From Promethearchaeota archaeon (GTDB taxonomy: Archaea; Asgardarchaeota; Lokiarchaeia; Sigynarchaeales; SOKP01): a stretch of DNA of 64,000 nt. Positions within the stretch are counted from its first letter, which is position 1. Each line of letters begins with the position of its first letter. Positions 54,715-64,000 of the stretch are shown here, in pieces. Made by a program: the position numbers and the translations under genes. The notes under the pieces were generated by a model that worked only from the letters and a program-made list of their open reading frames with translations, did no database searches and was not told the origin of the DNA. The stretch spans positions 17,056 to 81,055 of the forward strand of contig JAHPYY010000176.1 in NCBI GenBank assembly GCA_019058515.1. The letters are read 5' to 3'.

Positions 54715-55629
54715 ATGGAGAGTGTAAAAAACTTGAGAATAGAATATCTTAGAGACTTTATCAAGTTAGCGAAGTGCAAAAGCTTTTCTAAAGTCGCTCA
54801 AGATCTCTCAATTTCCCAAAGTACATTATCTCACCGAATATCTCAACTGGAAGCGGAATTGGACAGCATAAGGTTAATCAATAGGACCACAAAAACATTC
54901 GAACTAACGGTTGAGGGTCAAATTGTACTAGAACACGCAAATAGGATTATAACCGAATTTAATGACATGGTGAGCGATTTGTCTAGGTATTCCAACAAGA
55001 TTACAGAAAATATTGTTATAACCGCGTCTACAATACCGGGTTCCCAAATTTTACCGAGTTTATTCGCTAAATTTAAAAAAGAACACCCTAATGTAGCCTT
55101 TAAAATACTCATTAATAACTCTTTACAGTCAATTAACTACTTAATGGAGGAAAAAGTGGACTTTGCAGCAATAGGTAGCTTTTTGGAATATGACCCACAA
55201 GCATTTGATTACAAAGTAATTGGGATAGACGACTTAGTCTTTGTAAGTTCTCCAAATCACCCCCTTCTTAAAAAGGGTAAGCAATTAGAACTAAATGATT
55301 TAATAAGATATTCACTTATTCTCCGAGAGATTGGTTCTGGTACAAGAGCAGTGCTTGAGCAACAATTTCCAGATATAAAAAAATTTAATGTAGAATTGGA
55401 AATCAACGATAATGATTCAATTATAACTGCTGTTAGCAAATCACAATTCCTTTCTGTTTTAAGCAAATCTATCGCAGAAAAAGCTAGGGAAGCAAACTTA
55501 ATAGAGGTTTTAACTCTCAAAGGCAATGAATTGATAGCCAGAAGAGAGTTATACCTGTTGAAAAAAAATGACCAACCTAAAATGAGCAATTTAAAAAATA
55601 AATTTTGGGACGAGTTCCCAATCAATTAA
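54715..55629 (+). CDS. LysR-type transcriptional regulator
   Basis: 304 residues. N-terminal winged helix (residues about 10-68, LRDFIKLAKCKSFSKVAQDL and SQSTLSHRISQLEAEL), a linker helix, and a two-lobed periplasmic-binding-like effector domain from about residue 98. LysR proteins bind a small molecule and usually control a divergently transcribed operon, here dsrE-tusA (121 nt apart). LysR genes are less common in archaea than in bacteria and may have been gained by transfer. Confidence 0.92.
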   Translation: MESVKNLRIEYLRDFIKLAKCKSFSKVAQDLSISQSTLSHRISQLEAELDSIRLINRTTKTFELTVEGQIVLEHANRIITEFNDMVSDLSRYSNKITENIVITASTIPGSQILPSLFAKFKKEHPNVAFKILINNSLQSINYLMEEKVDFAAIGSFLEYDPQAFDYKVIGIDDLVFVSSPNHPLLKKGKQLELNDLIRYSLILREIGSGTRAVLEQQFPDIKKFNVELEINDNDSIITAVSKSQFLSVLSKSIAEKAREANLIEVLTLKGNELIARRELYLLKKNDQPKMSNLKNKFWDEFPIN

Positions 55630-55640
55630 GGCTATTTAGA

Positions 55641-56966
55641 TTACTTTATTAACACACCAGATTTATCAAAATTGAGGAAATAGTATACTTTTTCTTTCAA
55701 TGGATATATTCCTTCGGTAAATAGTGTATATAAGAACAAGGCAAAAAATGCTAACGCGCCTATCCCTGGCCAAAAACTCCCGATAGTTTCAATTATTGAC
55801 GAGGAAGGTTCTATCGAAAAAATCGTATACACTAACGAAATTGCAGCAATAACGATAGAGGAAAATGACACTAACATCGCCGCTGGTTTGCTAAGATTGA
55901 AGTGTAAGGGGCCTATATCGACATGGTAATGTTTTGGTTGAACAATTATCGATAAAACGGAATGGTTAATTATCTTTTCTTCAAATTCTATGTACAAGTG
56001 AAGGAAGCGCTTTTCACCCTCTTTTTTTTGCTTTTTCGTCTTTTTATCGGATTTTACAGGAAGAACGGAAAAAATCATGACGGGTGGATTTACAGCACTT
56101 TTAGTAACTACTACATTGCCATACAAGGGATGAGTCTCGAACCCTTCTCCTTCAATTCTCACATTCAACACGGGAGGTTCTTTTTTGTAGGTTTCTATTT
56201 TAAAACTAGTTTCGAAGATGACTTTTCCCTCCTCGTCCACGATCTGTAACTCCTTGTGAGAGAAATACACGTAGAACAAGTAGGAACGCATTTCCATCAT
56301 CACAGAATAATACTGAAGTCCTAAATTTATCTCGTAGATATTTAATTGTGGAGGAGCGGTTTTCGCAGCTACTTTACCTTTTTCAGTGGCTTCAGCTTTT
56401 AGAGCGCGTTCCATATCCTTATAGACTTCTTCTCTTGGAGTTGGTCCTGCAGGAGCGCCACCAGTAGCTGGAGCTCCACCTGGGGGCGGAGGGGGTGCGG
56501 CAGGTGCTGGGAAAGGCTTTTCTTCGTCTACATCGTAAAAGAAAGCGTCTTCCATAGCTTCTTTTTCAGCCTCTTCGAGAATTGCTGTGGATGGTTTTGC
56601 TGCTTTGGCTTTTTTCTTCCTTTGCAATTCTTCCGACGAGTGCTTTTTATCCCTAGTTGATACCGTGGTATCTTCTTCTTTTGCTTCCGTTTTCTTTTCC
56701 TGTAATTTTAGGTTTTTCAATTTTTTATTTCCATGGATTTTCTGTTTGGTAGTATGATCTACAAAATAAATTTCATCTCGTTTGAACGATATGTTCTCCA
56801 ACGAAGCATATATGTCGTCCAAAACTTTGCTTACTCGAATGTTTTTCTTATACACCCCAATAAATACAAAATCAAGTATGTAAACAGAAAGAAATTTAGA
56901 TTTCAGGTCGTAGAATACTTTATCGGTTTCTATTCCAAGTTCTTCAATTAATTCTAAGGACGCCAT
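55641..56966 (-). CDS. Membrane protein with polyproline linker
   Basis: 441 residues. A folded N-terminal part (1-75) is followed by a highly charged, disordered stretch (about 85-155). Next comes a proline-rich segment (about 153-180, including PAPAAPPPPPGG), a soluble beta-rich domain (about 205-345), two membrane segments (about 360-420) and a short tail. Proline runs of this kind bind profilin- and SH3/EVH1-like domains in eukaryotes, and Asgard archaea have profilins (known). The link to the cytoskeleton is a hypothesis. Confidence 0.65.
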   Translation of the reverse strand: MASLELIEELGIETDKVFYDLKSKFLSVYILDFVFIGVYKKNIRVSKVLDDIYASLENISFKRDEIYFVDHTTKQKIHGNKKLKNLKLQEKKTEAKEEDTTVSTRDKKHSSEELQRKKKAKAAKPSTAILEEAEKEAMEDAFFYDVDEEKPFPAPAAPPPPPGGAPATGGAPAGPTPREEVYKDMERALKAEATEKGKVAAKTAPPQLNIYEINLGLQYYSVMMEMRSYLFYVYFSHKELQIVDEEGKVIFETSFKIETYKKEPPVLNVRIEGEGFETHPLYGNVVVTKSAVNPPVMIFSVLPVKSDKKTKKQKKEGEKRFLHLYIEFEEKIINHSVLSIIVQPKHYHVDIGPLHFNLSKPAAMLVSFSSIVIAAISLVYTIFSIEPSSSIIETIGSFWPGIGALAFFALFLYTLFTEGIYPLKEKVYYFLNFDKSGVLIK

Positions 56967-57114
56967 TTTTAAAGCTCACTATAATTTTAAATTATGAGGA
57001 TTAAATCCCTAATACTTACCATACTATAAAAAGTTATCAAATTTAATTCATATTAGATTTTTGTAAAAAATTGAAGTAGAAGACTCGAATTTGGGGTTTC
57101 GCTTCTATAATCGT

Positions 57115-58128
57115 CTATTTACCCGAGTTGCTTAAATCCCTGAAATATGCTTCAAATTCGTACAATTTTTTTCTTATATCTTTTAATGAACTTGGTGTAT
57201 TGCCATTTTCCATTACTCTGTTAATTGCCTTGTTTACTATATTGATGTCCTTGTAAGCTATCTCATCTTTAAAAGTCGTCGAATCGAAATTCGAGACCCA
57301 TGGTTGAAGTTTAGGTGTTGAAGAGATACTTCTAAGATTCCAATTAAGCGCTTCTTTATTGCTTTCGCTAAGCGGTTTCAAAGTTGCCTTGTTCCATTTA
57401 ATAACCACCCACGGAGCGTATTCGTGCAATTTATCGTAATCTAAGGTTAAATCTTCTCTCCATTCGAATTGATGATCCCAATTAGCAGTAGCAATGTAAT
57501 TCTCGCGCAAAGCTTTTTCGTAGGGAAAGAACCGCCAGTTATGCCTGTTAATTTTTTCATGGTCAAACGGATTTCCTTCTCCGTATTGGAAGTAAAATCC
57601 TATAGGAGTTAACTCTTTCTCTCCTCTTTTAACTTTACAATATAATTCTATTTGTGCTATATCTAACTTGTCTTTTACATACTGCTCTTGGTAAATTTTA
57701 TAGATTATATTGATTGCCTTGTTAGGATGACACTTGCCTGAAAAAATAGGATAATAAGTTAAGCAAAAGTACATGTCATTATTTTGCTTTTTGTGAATCT
57801 CTACCCACATTTCTAGCAAATTGATGTTTATATTCGACCTTAAGTATAAAACAATAAGTACTAAATCTATAAACGATAACACTATTATTGTAAGTAGGAA
57901 TAATAGCAGATTAAAGTAAATCTCGATTAATAAAATCGCCACAGAGATGTAGATCGCAATGACACCTGATACAACGAAAAAAAGTACGAGAGACTTAAAA
58001 GCTTCGTGCTCTTTATCTTTTTTTGAGTGCAAGATAGAAGGGGCATATTGAACAACCTCATTCGTTCCAAATTCTTTTATAAAATCCCCAAATTCTACAC
58101 TTTTCCATGTAGTACTCATACACATCAA
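57115..58128 (-). CDS. Membrane protein with large cytosolic domain, unknown
   Basis: 337 residues. An N-terminal cytosolic region (1-45), a membrane hairpin (about 45-95) and a soluble C-terminal domain of about 230 residues with many aromatic residues (FDHEKINRHNWRFFPYEKAL). No family was recognised. It has the same direction as the polyproline membrane protein downstream, about 150 nt apart. Confidence 0.55.
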   Translation of the reverse strand: MMCMSTTWKSVEFGDFIKEFGTNEVVQYAPSILHSKKDKEHEAFKSLVLFFVVSGVIAIYISVAILLIEIYFNLLLFLLTIIVLSFIDLVLIVLYLRSNININLLEMWVEIHKKQNNDMYFCLTYYPIFSGKCHPNKAINIIYKIYQEQYVKDKLDIAQIELYCKVKRGEKELTPIGFYFQYGEGNPFDHEKINRHNWRFFPYEKALRENYIATANWDHQFEWREDLTLDYDKLHEYAPWVVIKWNKATLKPLSESNKEALNWNLRSISSTPKLQPWVSNFDSTTFKDEIAYKDINIVNKAINRVMENGNTPSSLKDIRKKLYEFEAYFRDLSNSGK

Positions 58129-58222
58129 ACACTTAAAAGTAGTTATTAAAACTACACAAAATTAAAACTAGTTAAAATTTATTAGAATAAAATAAGTTTG
58201 TTTTATATTTATTCGTTTTTCC

Positions 58223-58891
58223 ATGAAAGGTGTTTATATTAGAACTTGCAAAAAAACTGATAAGCAAGGTGTTATCGATGTTTGCTATCACACGGGATAC
58301 ATGGGAGAGGACGCTAAGCCGTTTTTTAAAGATAAATACTTGTTTGGTTTGATGTTTTGTGCTTATTATCCATATTTCGAACCAAATAGTTCTCTCGTCG
58401 CCGTTGAGAAAATTAACGGAAAAGAAAAAGTAGTAGGATACATACTATGCTCGTTTGACTCCAAAAGGCAAGATCAAATTTATAAAAAGCAAATGTGGCG
58501 GAGGATATTTCTTAGATTATTTCTTGTTTCATCCTGGAAGAACGCAATGGATTTTAAACTAATATTGAATTACGCAATTAAACGAAAGATTTCTACAAAT
58601 AAAAGTTACGATGCTTTGTCCTTTTATAACGAATATCCCGCCCATCTACACATAGATGTTCTCGAGAATTATCAACATCAAGGAATTGGGTCTCATTTAA
58701 TGAGGAACCTTGAAAAATTACTGATACGGAACGGAATTAAAGGTGTTTGTTTAGTAACTAGCGAAAAAAACATGAAAGCGATTCCTTTTTATCGAAAGCA
58801 CGGATTTCAGGTACTGAAAACTTGGCAAGATATAGAATTTTGGCCCAACCAGAATGTAAAATCCATAATCTTTGGGAAAAAGCTCAATTAA
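58223..58891 (+). CDS. GNAT family N-acetyltransferase
   Basis: 222 residues. The acetyl-CoA-binding motif A is QHQGIGSHLMRNLEKLL (about 152-168), with the preceding LHIDVLENY strand and the later YRKHGFQVLKTW motif B. An insert of about 50 residues sits between the first strands. Substrate unknown. It resembles archaeal GNATs of the sugar/protein N-acetyltransferase group. Confidence 0.87.
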   Translation: MKGVYIRTCKKTDKQGVIDVCYHTGYMGEDAKPFFKDKYLFGLMFCAYYPYFEPNSSLVAVEKINGKEKVVGYILCSFDSKRQDQIYKKQMWRRIFLRLFLVSSWKNAMDFKLILNYAIKRKISTNKSYDALSFYNEYPAHLHIDVLENYQHQGIGSHLMRNLEKLLIRNGIKGVCLVTSEKNMKAIPFYRKHGFQVLKTWQDIEFWPNQNVKSIIFGKKLN

Positions 58892-59048
58892 ACGAGGTTG
58901 ATTTTAACTTAAATTCGTTGAATGATAAGTCAGTATGAATTGAGAAGAATGGATATGGATTTATTATAAGAATAAACGCAGAAATTAAAAATCTTTTTCA
59001 GTTTATAATTTTATATCATAGTTTACATTTTTAGTATTGGATTAATTA

Positions 59049-61364
59049 ATGCTCGATTTCGATAAATTCTTGAATTTTATTAAATCTCAAGATTTTTACG
59101 ATGACCAGATCGCACATATTCAACATTTTCCTAAAAAAGAAGCAGAATTTGGCGAATTAAGCAAACCACTAAAAAAGCGGTTGCAGATGTGGTTATCCTC
59201 AAATAATATAAGGTTGTGGAGCCACCAAGCTCAAGCGATTAACTCTATAAGAGAAAAAAATAACACAGTAATAGTCACTTCGACCGCTTCGGGAAAGTCG
59301 CTTTGCTATAACATCAGTGTACTAGAATCCATTTTAAACGACGAAACTACTACTGCATTATACATTTTTCCCACTAAGGCTCTGGCAAGAGATCAATTCA
59401 TTGTTCTTTCCGATTTAATGACGCAATGTAAAATTAAAAGAACTCGTCTTGGAATTTACGACGGAGACATTGATCCCGCTGAAAAACGATTGGTTTTAGA
59501 TAGTGCCAATATTGTTATAACCAATCCTTATGGTTTGCATTTCTATCTACCTTGGTTTAAGCAAAAATGGGGTAGAATATGTAAATATCTCAAGTACATT
59601 GTGTTAGATGAGATTCACGTGTATCGGGGGATATTTGGCTCGAATTTCGCTCAATTAATACGCAGATTAAAGAGAATTCTTGAAATGTATAAAGTTAATC
59701 CGATTTGGGTATTATCGAGCGCGACTATCAATAACGCAAAAGCATTTGCTGAGAAACTAGTAGGGGAAAAATTTAATTTAGTAGATGGTGATTCTTCTCC
59801 CTCAGGAGCGAAGGAGGTTCTGTTATGGGATCTTCCCTACGACGAACATTCAAACAAGTATCGCTCACCTCACCAAGAATCCAAAAATATATTTATTAGT
59901 CACTTAAAACATGGTATTCAAACGTTAATGTTTACATTATCCCGGCGTATGGCGGAATTACAAGCGATTTGGACTCGCGATGCGCTTCCTAACTTAAGAG
60001 AACAAATTGTTAGCTATAGGGCAGGAATTAGTAAAAAGAGGAGGAGGGAGATAGAAACTGATTTTAAGAGTAATCGTATACTCGGGATTAGCTCTACAAA
60101 CGCGTTGGAGTTGGGTATAGACATCGGTTCGTTAGAGGCGACCATTACTTCGGGATTTCCGGGTACCATTTCGAGTTTTAAGCAGCAAATTGGTCGTTCT
60201 GGGAGAGGAGAGGACTATTCCATATCTACTTACATTCCAATGCCAGATCCTCTGGATTTGTTTTACATTCATAATCCCGATATCCTGTTTGGACCGATCC
60301 AAGAAGAGATTTTAATCACCCTTAGAAATAAAAACATCTTAAAAAATCATTTTTGTTGCGCTGCGAAGGAAATCCCATTAACAGTAGACGAGTTTAGCAA
60401 GTTTGGGTTACAGGACAAAAATGCATTCAAAGAATTATTGAAGGAACTAGTAGTTGAATCGTTATTGATGAAGAGAGGAGTAAAGTACTACTGGAGGGGA
60501 AAATTTTTCCCGAACGAGCAATATGGATTAAATGACCTTTCTAGTAGAAGCTATAAGCTATTGTTAAGAACGGAAACCAAAGATCAACTATTGACCACCG
60601 AAGACGAAAGCTTCGTGTTTAGAGATTTGCATCCAGGGGCGGTTTACCTTTACGAAGCAGAATCTTATATAGTTGAAGAGTTAGACCTCGAGCGAAAGGA
60701 AGTTTACATCTCTCGAGCTAATGTTGATTACTATACCCAATCTCTGAAGCACACCGATATCACTCCTATTGAAGTTATACATGAAAAGGAAATAGGTCTG
60801 GATAACGTGATTAAAGTATTTTTCGGTAAGGTTAAAGTAGAGCACGAATACTACTCCTATAAAGTTATTGACACGATGACTCAAGAAATCCGCGCTAGAA
60901 AACCCTTAGAAGATATCCCTATCATCGAATTCGAAACTGAATCAGTGTATTTCTTGATTCCCTACGAATATCAAAGGGATTTAGAACTTGGAGGATACGA
61001 CTTGGGAGGAACAATTCACGCGGTAGAACACGCTTTAATTGCTATTTCACCGGCGTTAGCCCAAATTTCCAGGTGGGATTTGGGAGGAGTTTCGATCGAC
61101 TTCGATCCCGTTAAGCAACAACCCATTATCTACATTTACGACGGATTTAGAGGAGGAGTTGGGATCTCTGAAACCTTGTACCATAATTTTAACTCGTTGC
61201 TTAAACTTGGTTTCGACTTAATAAATACCTGTAAATGTGATGCCAACATCACTCCGAGAGGTTGTCCCGCCTGTACTCTATCTCCTCGTTGTGGAAATCA
61301 AAACACCCCACTTGACAAAAAAGGAGCATTATATCTTTTAAACCGCTTACTCGGAAATGTCTGA
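59049..61364 (+). CDS. DEAD/DEAH-box DNA helicase of the MrfA/Hrq1-like (DUF1998) group
   Basis: 771 residues. RecA-like lobe 1: Walker A TSTASGKSLCYN (about 76-87), DEIHVYRG (about 188-195), SSAT (about 225). Lobe 2: NALELGIDIGSLEA and QQIGRSGRGED (about 354-395). The C-terminal DUF1998 region ends with a four-Cys cluster (CKCDAN, GCPACTLSPRCG, about 728-750). MrfA/Hrq1 relatives are 3'-5' helicases used in cross-link and nucleotide-excision repair. This protein is slightly shorter at the N-terminus than bacterial MrfA. Confidence 0.88.
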   Translation: MLDFDKFLNFIKSQDFYDDQIAHIQHFPKKEAEFGELSKPLKKRLQMWLSSNNIRLWSHQAQAINSIREKNNTVIVTSTASGKSLCYNISVLESILNDETTTALYIFPTKALARDQFIVLSDLMTQCKIKRTRLGIYDGDIDPAEKRLVLDSANIVITNPYGLHFYLPWFKQKWGRICKYLKYIVLDEIHVYRGIFGSNFAQLIRRLKRILEMYKVNPIWVLSSATINNAKAFAEKLVGEKFNLVDGDSSPSGAKEVLLWDLPYDEHSNKYRSPHQESKNIFISHLKHGIQTLMFTLSRRMAELQAIWTRDALPNLREQIVSYRAGISKKRRREIETDFKSNRILGISSTNALELGIDIGSLEATITSGFPGTISSFKQQIGRSGRGEDYSISTYIPMPDPLDLFYIHNPDILFGPIQEEILITLRNKNILKNHFCCAAKEIPLTVDEFSKFGLQDKNAFKELLKELVVESLLMKRGVKYYWRGKFFPNEQYGLNDLSSRSYKLLLRTETKDQLLTTEDESFVFRDLHPGAVYLYEAESYIVEELDLERKEVYISRANVDYYTQSLKHTDITPIEVIHEKEIGLDNVIKVFFGKVKVEHEYYSYKVIDTMTQEIRARKPLEDIPIIEFETESVYFLIPYEYQRDLELGGYDLGGTIHAVEHALIAISPALAQISRWDLGGVSIDFDPVKQQPIIYIYDGFRGGVGISETLYHNFNSLLKLGFDLINTCKCDANITPRGCPACTLSPRCGNQNTPLDKKGALYLLNRLLGNV

Positions 61365-61471
61365 CTCTGTTAATATTCCATAGCCAATTTTATTTAATAA
61401 CCCAATTCCTATTTATTACTAAACGATTGTTTATTAAAAAAGCTCAAATTTAATTACTAATTAGCTGAAAA

Positions 61472-61975
61472 ATGTCAAAAACAAATTTAGAGTGGAAACA
61501 CCTGACCTCACCAACGATGACAATACAAGAATACTTGGAACAACATAGCGAAACTGTAAAGGAAAATATCGAAAATTACCAAATCGATAAGGAAGTTGTC
61601 GAAAGACTGAAAAAGTTAATTGCTAGCAAGAAAGAAAAAGTAAAAATTGTCGCGTTAGGAGCGGATTGGTGTCCCGATTGCTCAAAGAACGTACCAAGAA
61701 TGATAAAAATAGTACACGCCCTAAACCAAGACGCTGTGGAAATGAGAATATTGTACGGTATAATGGTAAACGCCCTTCACCGCTCTAGAGAGACGATTTG
61801 GCACCGTGCTAAAAGCCCACCTGAAGCAACCGATCCTAAGTTTGCGTTAAAAGCCATACCTTCGTTTTACTTTTTCAATAAAAAAGGAGAGTTTCTTGAC
61901 GTAATCGTTGAGGGACCAAAAGCCAAATCCACCCTTGAACACGACACTCTCGAAATTTTAGAGCGAGAATTATAG
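61472..61975 (+). CDS. Thioredoxin-family protein
   Basis: 167 residues. Residues 60-165 have a thioredoxin fold with the redox motif DWCPDCSKN (about 69-77) and the cis-Pro region KAIPSFYFFNKKGE (about 131-144). The N-terminal 55 residues are helical and extra. The CPDC active site is typical of thioredoxins that act on peroxiredoxins or arsenate-type substrates. Cytosolic, no signal peptide. Confidence 0.9.
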   Translation: MSKTNLEWKHLTSPTMTIQEYLEQHSETVKENIENYQIDKEVVERLKKLIASKKEKVKIVALGADWCPDCSKNVPRMIKIVHALNQDAVEMRILYGIMVNALHRSRETIWHRAKSPPEATDPKFALKAIPSFYFFNKKGEFLDVIVEGPKAKSTLEHDTLEILEREL

Positions 61976-62086
61976 GTAGTGCTTTTTTATTCTCTTTAAT
62001 TTAGTTTTACCTTTACTAGATTAATCAATGGATTTCTAGATTATAAATAACATTTTTATTCTTGAATCGTCTTACTGATTTTAATT

Positions 62087-64000
62087 ATGTCGCTAAAACA
62101 CAAATTAAAGATCGTTAAAATTGTAATATTCAAGCACGGCGTATCTTATCTAATAAACAAAGGATCGATTAAAGGAAATGGGACCTTTGAAATAGAGTTT
62201 AAAATCGACGAGATGAACGACATATTAAAGAGCTTGTTTGCTCTAGACACCAGCGAAAAGGGTTACATTTCTTCGATCTCTTACGACGCTGCGCTTGATA
62301 CATCTCAGTTATTGCGTTCAATTATGTTAGATATCCCCGATCAAAATTCATTTTCCTCTTTAATTACGCAAATTAAAGGAGCTAGGATAAAACTCAAGTC
62401 AGGAAGCTCAGAAGAACTCGAAGGAACAATAATGGGATTGGAGACGATTGACAAAATAGTCGATAATCGAACAGTTGCGGAAAAACTGATTGTTATTTTG
62501 AACACTAACAACGAAGTGGAGAAAATACCTTTCGCTGATATAAAAGGTTTTAAGATTCTAAACGAGAATTTAAACAAAGATTTACAGTTTTTCTTGGATA
62601 CTTCGATTGCAGGAAAGAAAAAAGACTCTAAAAAGATTGTTATTAATTGCGAGTCTGGCGGAGATGACGAGAGCGACCGAGATATTTTCGTGAGTTACTT
62701 GCGAGAAGCTCCAATTTGGAAAACATCCTACCGTATTATAATGACAAAAAGCCAAGCAGAAGCTAAAGAATGTTTATTGGCGGGATACGCGCTAATTGAA
62801 AACACTACCAACGACGATTGGGAAGAAATTGAATTGACTTTAGTTGCAGGAATGCCCGTTTCTTTTATCTACGACTTTTATAGACCAATATACATCGAAC
62901 GTCCCAAAATATCTCCACCTAAGGTTTCGACAGCACGGCCCACTGATATAGAAGAGGGATTAAAAAGTGAGGAATTCAAAGAAATTGCCATGGAAGCAGA
63001 AGCCGCAACACGAGCACCGCCCGCTCCTAAAAGAGCTAAAATGAAAAAGGCAGACACATCAAGCTTTGGGCGTTATCTAGGAGCTATGGCAGTAGATGAG
63101 GATGCTTTTGATAAACTCACGACTTCGACTAAAGTCAAAACTAAAGATTTAGGCGAATTGTTTGAGTACAACATATCAAATCCTGTCTCGATAAAGAGAA
63201 AAAGCAGCGCGCTGGTCCCAATTCTGACTGAAAAAATGACCGCAAAGAAAATCTTGTTGTATAATAAAAACGAACACGACAAAAATCCGAACGCTTGCAT
63301 GGAGATTACCAATAACACCGATCTTACTTTGGAGCGCGGTCCAGTTACAATCGTGTACGACGACAATCTTGCGGGAGAAGCGATTATCCCGTTCTTAAAC
63401 AAGGGAGACACCAGAATTCTTAATTACGCTATAGAACAAGCCGTCGTTATTAACCGCGAGGAGGAATCGGAGAACCTTAGCACCCATAGAATCTCATTTA
63501 GTAGCGGATACTCGTACGAATATTACTTCACCAATCTTACCACAGAGTATAAAATTAAAAATAAAACCACAGAAACGAAAGAATTGTACTTAGACCATCC
63601 CAAATCAAGTGGATACAAATTCATTGAAAAACCAATGGAACCGGAAGAGACTGCGAATTATTGGAGGTTTAAAATCACTCTTAAACCAAATGACGCCATT
63701 AAATTCAAATTAAAGGAGCAACTTGAAACCTACACCTCTTATTACATATGGAATTGGACGAAAGAGCAAATTAGGAACAAGATAGCAAACTATATTAAAC
63801 GTCAATTTATCGACGCCACACTTGAAAAGCTATTAAACGAAATCGCTGAATTAATAGGTAAAAAGGAAGATCTTGCGTCTGAAAGGGACAAATTAGAAGA
63901 AGAAAGAAACAGGATGACCGACGCACAATCCCGCATAAGAGATAACATCGCCGTTTTAGGAAATTCCAGACAAGAAATTACATTAAAAGAGAAGTATGTA
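62087..64000 (+). CDS. DUF4139-type protein with coiled-coil (runs off the window)
   Basis: 638 codons visible from ATG 62087; no stop is reached before the window ends. The fold order follows the DUF4139 family: KIVIFKHGVSYLINKG N-terminus, a middle sheet domain with ELTLVAGMPVSFIYDFYRP, a Pro/Ala-rich segment (TRAPPAPKRAKMKKA), SSALVPILTEKMTAKKI, and a C-terminal coiled coil from about residue 560. DUF4139 proteins are linked to secretion or surface functions, but their role is unclear. Its Pro/Ala-rich insert is reminiscent of the polyproline membrane protein at 55.6 kb. Confidence 0.75.
   Translation, partial: MSLKHKLKIVKIVIFKHGVSYLINKGSIKGNGTFEIEFKIDEMNDILKSLFALDTSEKGYISSISYDAALDTSQLLRSIMLDIPDQNSFSSLITQIKGARIKLKSGSSEELEGTIMGLETIDKIVDNRTVAEKLIVILNTNNEVEKIPFADIKGFKILNENLNKDLQFFLDTSIAGKKKDSKKIVINCESGGDDESDRDIFVSYLREAPIWKTSYRIIMTKSQAEAKECLLAGYALIENTTNDDWEEIELTLVAGMPVSFIYDFYRPIYIERPKISPPKVSTARPTDIEEGLKSEEFKEIAMEAEAATRAPPAPKRAKMKKADTSSFGRYLGAMAVDEDAFDKLTTSTKVKTKDLGELFEYNISNPVSIKRKSSALVPILTEKMTAKKILLYNKNEHDKNPNACMEITNNTDLTLERGPVTIVYDDNLAGEAIIPFLNKGDTRILNYAIEQAVVINREEESENLSTHRISFSSGYSYEYYFTNLTTEYKIKNKTTETKELYLDHPKSSGYKFIEKPMEPEETANYWRFKITLKPNDAIKFKLKEQLETYTSYYIWNWTKEQIRNKIANYIKRQFIDATLEKLLNEIAELIGKKEDLASERDKLEEERNRMTDAQSRIRDNIAVLGNSRQEITLKEKYV

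Noticed and set aside
1..64000. CRISPR arrays, rRNA genes and complete insertion sequences
   Set aside because: No regularly spaced direct repeats, no rRNA-like conserved blocks and no transposase motifs were found by reading both strands.

Overview
This AT-rich, densely packed 64 kb window most likely comes from an Asgard archaeon (Promethearchaeota), probably Lokiarchaeia-like. The evidence is an archaeal TFB, archaeal-type Shine-Dalgarno signals (GGTGA, GAGGTG), an arginyl-tRNA synthetase / agmatinase / deoxyhypusine synthase operon, a tRNA-Pro with an intron, an archaemetzincin and an ACDS/CODH delta subunit. These sit beside 'eukaryote-signature' proteins: a Rab-like GTPase, a longin-GTPase fusion, roadblock and longin domain proteins, a SPFH/flotillin-like protein and a probable ESCRT-II EAP30-domain protein. 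The lineage assignment is inference from gene content.

Layout. 0-13.3 kb: end of an SMP-30 protein, a TPR protein, TFB, two paralogous metallophosphoesterases, amidohydrolase/methyltransferase/M20 genes, a PD-(D/E)XK-like membrane protein, a zinc-binding membrane protein interrupted by an in-frame TAG, and two tandem acidic membrane proteins. 13.4-24.2 kb: cyclase, a large membrane protein ending in a longin-like domain, HDAC-family deacetylase, roadblock protein, a minimal FtsX permease with its ABC ATPase, and a run of membrane and secreted proteins. 24.3-31.9 kb: acyl-CoA synthetase, Rab-like GTPase, an HdrD-like Fe-S protein / Lin0512 / reductive-dehalogenase-like group, then SPFH plus ESCRT-II-like genes. 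32.1-39.9 kb: argS-agmatinase-dhs operon, intron-containing tRNA-Pro(UGG), archaemetzincin, ADP-ribosylglycohydrolase, longin-GTPase and a CheY-like receiver. 40.1-45.4 kb: dapA-dapB and dapF separated by an AT-rich insert with a repeat-containing protein. 45.6-53.1 kb: secreted protein, an interrupted acsD/cdhD, hydrolase, decayed ORF, a membrane HerA/VirB4-like ATPase and gamma-glutamyltransferase. 53.1-64 kb: decayed GIY-YIG endonuclease, TusA/DsrE pair with divergent LysR, a proline-rich membrane protein, GNAT, MrfA-like helicase, thioredoxin-like protein, and a DUF4139-type protein that runs off the end.

The most striking signals concern gene expression rather than any single gene. (i) Several genes have no usable ATG/GTG/TTG, or have their only GTG inside a strong Shine-Dalgarno, but carry AUA, AUU or ACG at ideal SD spacing. 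(ii) acsD is interrupted by 32 nt whose removal (29 nt) would restore the conserved LGYG motif. (iii) tRNA-Pro carries a 29-nt intron at the unusual position 26/27, with limited resemblance to the acsD insert. (iv) A zinc-finger gene continues perfectly past one TAG. Together they suggest either unusual RNA processing or initiation, or several recently decaying genes.
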